NCBI RefSeq assembly: GCF_014195505.1
Contig: NZ_JACIBV010000001.1
Location: 3,844,001-3,908,000, forward strand
Direction of reading: 5' to 3'
Length of the DNA stretch: 64,000 bases
DNA from: Nonomuraea dietziae
Lineage (GTDB): Bacteria > Actinomycetota > Actinomycetes > Streptosporangiales > Streptosporangiaceae
In this document: positions 17,512 through 25,572 of the stretch, piece by piece
Layout of the letters: the number at the start of each line of letters is the position of its first letter
Position numbering within the stretch: position 1 is the first letter of the stretch
Translations under genes and position numbers: made by a program
The notes under the pieces: generated by a model
Told to the model about the DNA's origin: nothing
The model's database searches: none
Seen by the model: the letters and a program-made list of their open reading frames with translations, nothing else

Positions 17512-19162
17512 CTACTTCTTCTCTGCCGGGCGGACGACCTTGCGGATCTTCTCCTGGCCGACCTCGTCCGCGCCGAGCGCCGCGACGGGCTCGTCGTGGA
17601 TGAGCAGCTCGCCGTCGGACGTGGTGAAGCCCTTCTTGAACTCCGTGATGGCGTCCTTGAGGCTGGTCACCGTGTCGTCGGACAGATCCCTGGTCTCACG
17701 GATGGCGTCGAAGACGCCCTTGTGACCGCTCTGCAGGTAGTCGAGGAACTCCGCCTCGAACCTGCGCACGTCGCCGACCGGGACCTCGTCGAGTTCGCCG
17801 GTGGTGCCGGCCCCAGACCGAGACGACCTGCTTCTCGACGGGGAACGGGGAGTACTGCGGCTGCTTGAGCAGCTCGACCAGGCGCATGCCGCGCTCGAGC
17901 TGGGCGCGGGAGGCCGCGTCGAGGTCGGAGGCGAAGGAGGCGAAGGCCTCCAGGTCGCGGTACTGCGACAGCGACAGACGCAGCGTGCCCGCCACCTTCC
18001 GCATCGCCTTGACCTGCGCCGAGCCACCGACTCGGGAGACCGACACACCGACGTTGATGGCCGGACGCACACCCGCGTTGAACAGGTCGGTCTCGAGGAA
18101 GCACTGGCCGTCGGTGATGGAGATGACGTTGGTGGGGATGAACGCCGAGACGTCGTTGCCCTTGGTCTCGATGATCGGCAGACCGGTCATCGAGCCGCCA
18201 CCCATGTCGTTCGACAGCTTCGCGCAACGCTCGAGCAGACGCGAGTGCAAGTAGAAGACGTCGCCGGGGAAGGCCTCACGGCCCGGCGGACGACGCAGCA
18301 GCAGCGAGACCGCGCGGTAGGCGTCGGCCTGCTTGGTCAGGTCGTCGAAGACGATCAGGACATGCTTGCCCTGGTACATCCAGTGCTGCCCGATGGCAGA
18401 GCCGGTGTAGGGGGCGATGTACTTGAAGCCGGCGGCGTCGGAGGCGGGAGCGGCGACGATGGTGGTGTACTCCATCGCGCCCGCCTCCTCCAGGCGAGCC
18501 TTGACCTGCGCGATCGTCGAGCCCTTCTGGCCGACGGCGACGTACACGCAGCGAACCTGCTTCTCGGCGTCGCCGGTCAGCCAGTTCTCACGCTGGTTGA
18601 GGATGGTGTCGACGGCCAGGGCGGTCTTGCCCGTGCCACGGTCACCGATGATCAGCTGGCGCTGGCCGCGGCCGACGGGCGTCATGGCGTCGATCGCCTT
18701 GAGGCCGGTCTGCAGCGGCTCCTTCACCGGCTGACGCTGGACGACACTGGGCGCCTGCAGCTCGAGGGCGCGACGGCCCTCCGCCTCGATGGTGCCCTTG
18801 CCGTCGAGCGGGTTGCCCAGGGGGTCGACCACGCGGCCGAGGAAGTTGTCGCCGATCGGCACCGACAGGACCTCGCCGGTCCTGCGGACCGTCTGGCCCT
18901 CCTCGATCTTGCTGAAGTCGCCCAGGATGACGACACCGATTTCACGGGTGTCGAGGTTCAGTGCCAGGCCGCGCGTGCCGTCCTCGAACTCGAGCAGCTC
19001 GTTCGCCATCGCCGAGGGAAGGCCGGAGACATGGGCGATGCCGTCGCCACAGTCGACGACGGTCCCGATCTCCTCGCGCGCGGCGCCTTCCGGTTCGTAC
19101 GCCTGGACGAAGCGCTCAAGCGCGTCCCGGATCTCGTCCGGCCGGATCGTAAGCTCCGCCAT
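17512..19162 (-). CDS. atpA: ATP synthase F1 alpha subunit, frameshifted in this sequence
   Basis: Translation from ATG 19162 gives a normal alpha subunit (P-loop [19 protein letters not shown]; AlphaBeta signature [15 protein letters not shown]) up to [10 protein letters not shown]. The frame then leaves the family and stops at 17696. The proper C-terminus ([14 protein letters not shown] to [11 protein letters not shown], stop 17512) continues in another frame. One extra C in the run at 17811-17814 explains it: removing one base restores a 549-residue protein of normal length. Because this subunit is essential, a sequencing or assembly indel is most likely. A true mutation or recoding is less likely. 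It forms the nucleotide-binding, mostly non-catalytic sites of F1. Confidence 0.93.
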
Positions 19163-19185
19163 CTCTTCTCTGTCTCCCTATTCGC

Positions 19186-19995
19186 CTAGCCGGCCAACCG
19201 GCGGCGGACTTCTTCGATTCGTCCCGCGATGGTGGTGTCGATGACCTCGTCGCCGATGCGAACCGAGAAACCACCGAGCACTCGCGGGTCCACCTCGACG
19301 TTCACGTGAACGTCACGGCCATAGGAGGTGCGCAGCCACGCACCCAGACGCTGCTTCTGCTCGTCGGTCAGCGCCACAGCGCTGCGGACCACGGCCACCA
19401 GTCGCTGACGCTGTGCCGCGACGAGACTGGAATACTGCTCCAGCCCTGTCTCCAGGCTACGTCCTCTTGGGTGCACTGCCAGCTGCGTGATGAGGCGCAG
19501 GCTGGAGGCGGCGACCTTTCCGTCGAGCAGACCCGTCAGCAGCCGCTCCTTGCCTTCGGCGGGCGCGGCCGGGTCGGCCAGCGCGCGACGCAGGTCAGGG
19601 TTGGCGGCGACGATGCGGCCGAAGCGGAAGAGCTCGTCCTCCACGTCGTCCAGACGCCCTTCGGACTCGGCCTGCGCGGCCGAGGCGACGACGCTGAGCC
19701 GCTCGAGCGAGTCGGCGAGGTCTCCGGAGCGCGACCACTTGGCCTCGACCGCCGCGACGACGGTCTCCAGCGCGGCCTCGCTGACCTTGCCTTCGAGCAG
19801 CATGCGGGCGACCTGGGCCTTCTGGGCCGCGGGCCGCGCCGGGTCCGACAGGCTCCGGCGCAGTCCGTGCTCACGGTCGAGCAGGTCGGCGACGGAGCTG
19901 AGGTCCTCAGCAAGGCGTCCGAAGTCCGCCGATGCCGCGACAGCGTTGAAGCGCTCCTCGACAGCGGCCAGCGAACTCCTGCTCAGACCACGCAT
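19186..19995 (-). CDS. atpH: ATP synthase F1 delta subunit, 269 aa
   Basis: This peripheral-stalk subunit links the b subunits to the top of F1. The C-terminal region PRVLGGFSVRIGDEVIDTTI followed by AGRIEEVRRRLAG is the diagnostic delta/OSCP signature. The N-terminal six-helix bundle occupies roughly residues 1-180. At 269 residues it is longer than the ~177 of E. coli, as usual for actinobacteria. It shows no fusion to a b-type helix of the mycobacterial kind. Its start overlaps the atpF stop by one base. Confidence 0.95.
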   Translation of the reverse strand: MRGLSRSSLAAVEERFNAVAASADFGRLAEDLSSVADLLDREHGLRRSLSDPARPAAQKAQVARMLLEGKVSEAALETVVAAVEAKWSRSGDLADSLERLSVVASAAQAESEGRLDDVEDELFRFGRIVAANPDLRRALADPAAPAEGKERLLTGLLDGKVAASSLRLITQLAVHPRGRSLETGLEQYSSLVAAQRQRLVAVVRSAVALTDEQKQRLGAWLRTSYGRDVHVNVEVDPRVLGGFSVRIGDEVIDTTIAGRIEEVRRRLAG

Positions 19996-20546
19996 CAGCG
20001 CACCGCCTGCGCAGAGGAGCTCTCCAGCTCGTCGAGGAACCTGTCGACGGTGCGACGCTGACGCGCCTCGTCCTCGAGGGACTCGCCGACGATGCGGGTG
20101 GCGAGGTCGGTCGACAGGCGACCGATCTCGGTGCGCAGCTGGGCGAACGCCTGCTGGCGGTCGGCCTCGATCTGCGCGTGCGCCGCCTCGACGATGCGGC
20201 GCGCCTCGGCCTGGGCCTCCTCGCGGAGCTCGGCCTTGATCTGGGCGCCCTGCTCGCGAGCCTCCTCGCGAAGGCGGGACGCCTCGTGCCTGGCCTCGGC
20301 CAGCTGGTCGCGGTACTGCTTCAGCAGCACCTGCGCCTCGGCCTGGGCGTCCTCCGCCCTCTTGATGCCGCCCTCGATCGCGTCGGTCCGCTCGGCCAGA
20401 GTCTTCTGGATGCGCGGGGTGAGGATCTTACCGACGACGAGGAAGACGACGAAGAACGCGAAGATGCCCACGACCAGCTCGTACACGTGCGGGAGCAGCG
20501 GGTTGGCGCCGCCCTCCGCCGCGAGGAGCGAAGCTGCCGTATTCAT
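19995..20546 (-). CDS. atpF: ATP synthase Fo b subunit, 183 aa
   Basis: One N-terminal membrane helix (YELVVGIFAFFVVFLVVGKI, about residues 22-41) is followed by a ~140-residue charged coiled coil rich in Ala, Glu and Arg (ERTDAIEGGIKRAEDAQAEA onward), the standard design of the b stalk. It anchors the delta subunit to the membrane sector. It lies 35 bases after atpE. Confidence 0.96.
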   Translation of the reverse strand: MNTAASLLAAEGGANPLLPHVYELVVGIFAFFVVFLVVGKILTPRIQKTLAERTDAIEGGIKRAEDAQAEAQVLLKQYRDQLAEARHEASRLREEAREQGAQIKAELREEAQAEARRIVEAAHAQIEADRQQAFAQLRTEIGRLSTDLATRIVGESLEDEARQRRTVDRFLDELESSSAQAVR

Positions 20547-20581
20547 GGATGCAGCCTTTCGTCAGGGGTACTTCTGGATCG

Positions 20582-20824
<243 letters not shown>

Positions 20825-20883
20825 TTACTTGGTCGGCCGGTGATGCGGTGTATCACCGGTCTGGATATACCGGTAGATGGTTC

Positions 20884-21678
20884 TTAGTGCTCCGGGTGCA
20901 GGCTGTTGCCGATGTACATGGCGGCCAGCATCGCGAAGAGGAACGCCTGCAGGAACATGATGAACAACTCGAAGCCGGTCATGATGATCGTCATCAGGAC
21001 ACCGAGCACGCCGATGGGAGCGCCGAGCGGGCTCAGCTGCTCGAACAGGAACCAGAAGCCGACCATGCTGAAGAAGGCGATGAGCATGTGGCCGGCGAAC
21101 ATGTTGGCGAAGAGCCGCACAGCGTGCGTGAAGGGCGCGATGATCATGTTCGAGAGGAACTCGATCGGCGCCAGCAGAACGTAGATGAACTTGGGGAGCC
21201 CCGGCGGGAACATCATGTTCTTGAAGTAGCCGCCGACGCCCTGCGTCTTGAAGCCGAGGTAGAGCTTCAGCACGTAGACCGAGACGGCCAGGACGATCGG
21301 GAAGGCGATGTGCGAGGCGACGGGGAACTGGGCGACGGGGACGACACCCATCATGTTCCAGACCCAGATCACGAAGAACATGCTGAGCAGCAGGCCCATG
21401 AACCGGTCGGCGTCCTTGCCCAGGAAGGGCCGGGCGACCTGGTCGCGCACGAACATGTAGCCGAACTCGGCGACGTTCTGGACGCCCCTGGGCACGATCT
21501 TCGGGTTGGAGAAGGCGGCCCACAGGAAGCCCAGCACGATGATCGAGCTGAGGATCGCCAGAAGCACGGGCTTGGTGAACCAGTCGACCCCGGCGATGAT
21601 CGGGGGGAGTTGGAACAGTTCGTCCGGCGTCGGCGCCTTGAACTGATCAGGGTCGGCGAGGAGCGTCAGCGCGATCAC
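20884..21678 (-). CDS. atpB: ATP synthase Fo a subunit, 264 aa
   Basis: This is the stator proton channel. The essential arginine sits in APFTHAVRLFANMFAGHMLI. Five or six membrane helices are visible, including VLLAILSSIIVLGFLWAAF near residue 40, and the last is GFELFIMFLQAFLFAMLAAM. It is the first core gene of the ATP synthase operon, downstream of two AtpI-like genes. Confidence 0.97.
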   Translation of the reverse strand: MIALTLLADPDQFKAPTPDELFQLPPIIAGVDWFTKPVLLAILSSIIVLGFLWAAFSNPKIVPRGVQNVAEFGYMFVRDQVARPFLGKDADRFMGLLLSMFFVIWVWNMMGVVPVAQFPVASHIAFPIVLAVSVYVLKLYLGFKTQGVGGYFKNMMFPPGLPKFIYVLLAPIEFLSNMIIAPFTHAVRLFANMFAGHMLIAFFSMVGFWFLFEQLSPLGAPIGVLGVLMTIIMTGFELFIMFLQAFLFAMLAAMYIGNSLHPEH

Positions 21679-21747
21679 GCGGCGTTCCCTTCAGCGTGGT
21701 AGGTGGTCACAACGAGTTCCTTAGGCGGGCGGGACCGCCGCGCGGAG

Positions 21748-21963
21748 TTAGCGGCCGTGCTTCCGGTAGACCAGGTAGACGGCGAGCACTGTCCCCAGGA
21801 CGACGCCTATGGGGAAGAACGCGGACGTGTCGAGCCACCGGTCCAGCAACCAGCCAGCACCGCCGTAGAAAACCATCCCGGAGAGCAGGTAGCTGGGAAT
21901 CGACCACGCGGCGTTGGCGAAGTCGCGGCCGTCGTCCTCGGGCCGGCGTTTCTCTTCGCTCAT
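21748..21963 (-). CDS. AtpZ/AtpI-like small membrane protein, 71 aa
   Basis: Two membrane helices (IPSYLLSGMVFYGGAGWLLD and FFPIGVVLGTVLAVYLVYRK) follow a charged N-terminus. The size, the topology and the position just before atpB match the AtpZ family of accessory ATP-synthase proteins, which are linked to ring assembly or ion transport. ATG 21963 gives the compact form; an alternative start eight residues upstream exists. Confidence 0.75.
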   Translation of the reverse strand: MSEEKRRPEDDGRDFANAAWSIPSYLLSGMVFYGGAGWLLDRWLDTSAFFPIGVVLGTVLAVYLVYRKHGR

Positions 21964-22029
21964 CGCGCGCCCGACGATAGCAGGCACAGGCAGGACTAGT
22001 CATATCGGGCCCCGTTACTTTACCGGGGT

Positions 22030-22455
22030 TCATGACTTCTTCTCCTGGCCCGGCACAGTGGCCTCGGGGTCGACGTACAGCATCTTGGTCTTGATGAAGG
22101 CTCGCACCTCACCGGCGGTCCAGACGATGGTGCCGACCACGACCGTCCACGCGAACGCCTTCGGGTTCCATGCGGTCGTGTCGCCGAAGGCTCGCAGCAT
22201 CGCCATGATGACCACGACCTTGACGAGATAGCTGACCATGGCGGAGATGGCCATCATCTGGGGAGAGACGCGGGCGGCATAGGACACCGCTACCACGCTG
22301 ACGCTGAAGAAAACCGCCACGAGGGCGAGTCCGACGACCGCGCCGAGCGCGCCCTTTCCGCCAGCCACCAGGAAGGCCACGATGACAGCGACGGCTCCTA
22401 CCACGAGGGTGGGCAGCGCGGCGCTCCTGAGGACGCGCACGTCGTTGGCCTGCAT
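22030..22455 (-). CDS. ATP synthase I-like membrane protein, 141 aa
   Basis: Four hydrophobic segments (TLVVGAVAVIVAFLVAGG, ALGAVVGLALVAVFFSVSVV, MMAISAMVSYLVKVVVIMAM and AFAWTVVVGTIVWTAGEV) form a small integral membrane protein. This resembles the AtpI family, which helps c-ring assembly. It starts the run of genes leading into atpB, and the atp operon promoter is expected in the 131-base gap upstream of it (22456-22586). Confidence 0.8.
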   Translation of the reverse strand: MQANDVRVLRSAALPTLVVGAVAVIVAFLVAGGKGALGAVVGLALVAVFFSVSVVAVSYAARVSPQMMAISAMVSYLVKVVVIMAMLRAFGDTTAWNPKAFAWTVVVGTIVWTAGEVRAFIKTKMLYVDPEATVPGQEKKS

Positions 22456-22586
22456 CGGTGCTCCAGACAGCTAGTTAACAAGCGAGCGATTGCTACCCCA
22501 TGAGCCGTGCACCACGGGGGCCCTGCTCGTGAAAGATATCACAAGCTCACGTATGACCGCTTTTACCTGCCATTTCTAGTTCCCGA

Positions 22587-23831
22587 TCAAGAACGCGCGG
22601 GAAACACCGGGACAACGGAGGCATCTTCTTTCGCGGGGTACACCTGCTGGAACTCCGCCCTGACGGGCGGCATGGGTCCCGTGGGAGGGCCGTCGTCATC
22701 GTCGTCGGGGGTGTCCTTGCGCTTGGCCGCGTGCGCGCCGCCGCGCCCCCTCCACCGGGGCAGCGAGAAGAGCACCAGGACGGCCAGCGCGATCACGATC
22801 ACGATCGGGAAGTACACGACCGGCACGCCGCTCACCGACATGCCGACGAGGCCGAGCGCGAACCCCGACGTCCACGCGTACATGATGAGCACGGTGCGCC
22901 GGTGGGAGTGGCCGATGTCGAGCAGGCGGTGGTGCAGGTGGCCGCGGTCGGGCGCGAACGGCGACAGACCCATCGAGGTGCGCCTGACGACCGCGCTGAT
23001 GAGGTCGATGAGCGGAAGCACCATCACCGCGGCGGGCAGCAGGATCGGCATCAGCGCGCCGAACCTGTTCATGCCCTCGATCACCTCCGAGTCGACGGGC
23101 GTCACCGTGACCAGCGAGGAGGCCAGGACCAGGCCCAGCAGCATCGCGCCCGTGTCGCCCATGAAGATCTTGGCGGGGTGGAAGTTGTGCGGCAGGAAGC
23201 CCAGGCACATGCCGATGAGCACGGCGGTGATGGCCGCGGTGGTATTGATCCTGTTGAGCTCGATGTTCTGGTCGAGGAAGATCGCGTAGACCCAGGTGGC
23301 GGCCGCGGCGATGCCCACGATGCCCGCGGCGAGGCCGTCGAGGCCGTCGACGAAGTTGACGGCGTTGATGGCGACGACCACGACCAGGATCGTGATGACC
23401 GCGGACAGGTCGGGCGGCAGGCTGATCGTCTCGCCGTTCACCCACGGCACCCATGGCAGGGCCAGCCCGAAGTAGACCAGCACTCCCGCCGCGCCGATCT
23501 GGCCGCCCAGCTTGATGAAGGGGTCCATGCCCCACCAGTCGTCGAGGAAGCCGGTCAGCGTGATGAGGCCGCCCGCGGCGATCAGCGCGATCACCGTCTG
23601 GTCCTGGCCCAGCACCTCGCCCGTCTTGTCGAGCTGGGTGGCGGCCAGCAGGCCCGCCACGAGCCCGCCGTACATCGCGAGCCCGCCCAGGCGCGGGGTC
23701 GGGACGGTGTGCACGTCGCGATCTCGCACCTCGGGCATGGCTCCGATGCGGATGGCGAACCGCCGGACCAGCGGGACCAGCAGGTACGTCACCGCCGCCG
23801 CTACCAGTGCCATGAAGAGGTATTCGCGCAC
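22587..23831 (-). CDS. wecA: MraY/WecA-family polyprenyl-phosphate sugar-1-phosphate transferase, 414 aa
   Basis: This polytopic enzyme transfers a sugar-1-phosphate, typically GlcNAc-1-P, from a UDP-sugar to undecaprenyl phosphate. It starts arabinogalactan, teichoic acid or other surface glycans. Visible motifs are PTPRLGGLAMYGG, the Asp pair in TGFLDDWWGM, NAVNFVDGLDGLAAGIVG, KIFMGDTGAMLLGL and the cytoplasmic DRGHLHHRLLDIGHSHRR. About eleven membrane helices are present. The C-terminal ~60 residues are polar and low in complexity. The position before the atp operon is conserved in actinobacteria. It could feed the glycosyltransferase island further along (inference). Confidence 0.88.
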   Translation of the reverse strand: MREYLFMALVAAAVTYLLVPLVRRFAIRIGAMPEVRDRDVHTVPTPRLGGLAMYGGLVAGLLAATQLDKTGEVLGQDQTVIALIAAGGLITLTGFLDDWWGMDPFIKLGGQIGAAGVLVYFGLALPWVPWVNGETISLPPDLSAVITILVVVVAINAVNFVDGLDGLAAGIVGIAAAATWVYAIFLDQNIELNRINTTAAITAVLIGMCLGFLPHNFHPAKIFMGDTGAMLLGLVLASSLVTVTPVDSEVIEGMNRFGALMPILLPAAVMVLPLIDLISAVVRRTSMGLSPFAPDRGHLHHRLLDIGHSHRRTVLIMYAWTSGFALGLVGMSVSGVPVVYFPIVIVIALAVLVLFSLPRWRGRGGAHAAKRKDTPDDDDDGPPTGPMPPVRAEFQQVYPAKEDASVVPVFPARS

Positions 23832-23888
23832 GGACCTAGTTTCCCGGATGCATCGGCCAGCTGTGACCGGAAATCGACACAGATCACC

Positions 23889-25136
23889 TTATAATTCACT
23901 GAGATAAGGCTGATGTTTCGCCACCAGCTCGGACACCCTTTCCCGCACTTCATCCGCAGTTTCTGGATATCTCACGGCGCGCGAGACCAGCGTGCCCACC
24001 TCTCTGAGCTCCTCCACCCCCATCCCCTGAGTCGTGACGCAGGGGGTCCCCACGCGCAGCCCCGAGGTGATCGCGGGCGGCTCGGGGTCGTAGGGGATGG
24101 CGTTGCGGTTGAGCGTGATGCCCGCCGCGGCGCAGCGCCGTTCGGCCTCGGCCCCCGTTACGCCGAGAGCGCGCAGGTCGATCAGCGCGAGGTGCGTGTC
24201 GGTGCCGCCGGACACGGGACGCATCCCCTCCAGCGCTTCGCACAGGGTTCTCGCGTTCTCGACGACCCTTCGCCCGTAGTCGGCGAACTCGGGACGCATC
24301 GCCTCACCGAACGCGACGGCCTTCGCCGCGATGGCGTGCATGAGCGGACCGCCCTGCACGAAGGGGAAGACCGCCCTGTCGACCTTCGCGGCCAGCTCGG
24401 CCGTGCACAGGATGCCGCCGCCGCGCGGCCCGCGCAGCGCCTTGTGCGTGGTGAACGTGACCACGTCCGCGTACGGCACCGCCGAGGGGATCGTGCCCGC
24501 CGCCATGAGGCCGATGGTGTGCGCGACGTCGGCCATCAGCCACGCGCCCACCTCGTCGGCGATGCCCCTGAAGATGCCGAAGTCGATCAGGCGTGGGTAG
24601 GCCGTCGCGCCGCACACGATCAGCTTCGGCCTGCGCCTGCGCGCCAGGTCGCGCACCTCGTCGTAGTCGATCAACTCGGTGTCGCGCCGTACGCCGTAGG
24701 ACACCACGTCGAACCAGCGGCCGGAGAAGTTCACCTTCGAGCCGTGGGTGAGGTGCCCGCCGTGCGGCAGCGCCATGGCCAGCATCGTGTCGCCGGGCTG
24801 GAGCAGCGCGGCGTAGGCGGCCAGGTTGGCGCTGGCCCCCGAGTGCGGCTGCACGTTGGCGTGGTCTGCTCCGAACAGCGTGGTCGCCCGCCGCACCGCG
24901 AGCCGTTCGGCCCTGTCCACGACCTCGCAGCCACCGTAGTAGCGCCTGCCGGGGTAGCCCTCGGCGTACTTGTTGGTCAGCGTCGAGCCCAACGCGGCCA
25001 GGACGGCGGGCGAGGTGAAGTTCTCGCTCGCGATCAGCTGCAGGCCGCCGCGTACCCGATCGACCTCGTCGAGCAGCACCTGCGCGATCTCGGGATCCTC
25101 ACGCTGGAGGGCCCCGAAATCCGGGCCGTAGTACAT
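23889..25136 (-). CDS. glyA: Serine hydroxymethyltransferase, 415 aa
   Basis: This PLP enzyme interconverts serine and glycine with tetrahydrofolate. The Schiff-base lysine lies in [16 protein letters not shown], with [20 protein letters not shown] near the N-terminus and the cofactor region [16 protein letters not shown] chose ATG 25136 ([10 protein letters not shown]); a GTG at 25172 would add 12 residues, and no clear ribosome site decides between them. A second, canonical GlyA may exist elsewhere, since this copy has some unusual substitutions; this cannot be judged here. Confidence 0.92.
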   Translation of the reverse strand: MYYGPDFGALQREDPEIAQVLLDEVDRVRGGLQLIASENFTSPAVLAALGSTLTNKYAEGYPGRRYYGGCEVVDRAERLAVRRATTLFGADHANVQPHSGASANLAAYAALLQPGDTMLAMALPHGGHLTHGSKVNFSGRWFDVVSYGVRRDTELIDYDEVRDLARRRRPKLIVCGATAYPRLIDFGIFRGIADEVGAWLMADVAHTIGLMAAGTIPSAVPYADVVTFTTHKALRGPRGGGILCTAELAAKVDRAVFPFVQGGPLMHAIAAKAVAFGEAMRPEFADYGRRVVENARTLCEALEGMRPVSGGTDTHLALIDLRALGVTGAEAERRCAAAGITLNRNAIPYDPEPPAITSGLRVGTPCVTTQGMGVEELREVGTLVSRAVRYPETADEVRERVSELVAKHQPYLSEL

Positions 25137-25182
25137 CCATCCACTGTAGGCACGAATGCTCCGTTTTCCCACAAGGCGGGGA

Positions 25183-25560
25183 TCAGGAGAAGGCGTGTGG
25201 CGCCCCAGCGGAGGCGGGCACCCAGCGCGGGGTGTCGGCGGCCTGGTCGCTGATGGCCGTCAGCACCGCCTGCCGGTACAGCCCCAGCCTGTTACGCCAC
25301 TCGGCCAGGTCCTCCACGTAACGCGACCCGACGGGGGCCTCCCACGTCTGCGGGCTGCGAGCCAGCTGGTAGGCCTTGTCCAGGCTGGCCGTCAGCGTCT
25401 CCAGCATGGGCAGCACGGTCTGCCAGGCGGTGACCAGGCGCTGGTAGTCGGGGTTGAACTCCCACACTCTCGGCTGGCCGTCCAGGGGGCTTCCCGAGGT
25501 GGTCACGGGCGGCTGCTCGCCTGGCTGGCGCGGTTGCGGGGCCGGTGGGTCGACGTACAT
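25183..25560 (-). CDS. Small helical protein of unknown function, 125 aa
   Basis: A Pro-rich N-terminus (~30 residues) is followed by two long amphipathic helices ([20 protein letters not shown] and [20 protein letters not shown]) separated by [11 protein letters not shown]. This hairpin layout, with a Trp in the turn, recalls WXG100-like ESX substrates, but no strict WxG is present and the resemblance is weak. It lies 12 bases after the stop of the large repeat protein gene, so the two are probably co-expressed and may interact. I do not recognise a family. Confidence 0.65.
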   Translation of the reverse strand: MYVDPPAPQPRQPGEQPPVTTSGSPLDGQPRVWEFNPDYQRLVTAWQTVLPMLETLTASLDKAYQLARSPQTWEAPVGSRYVEDLAEWRNRLGLYRQAVLTAISDQAADTPRWVPASAGAPHAFS

Positions 25561-25572
25561 GCGCACTCCCTC

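Noticed and set aside
17696..17830. Programmed frameshift in atpA
   Set aside because: No slippery heptamer or downstream structure is obvious, and programmed shifting is not known for this gene. A single-base sequence error is simpler.
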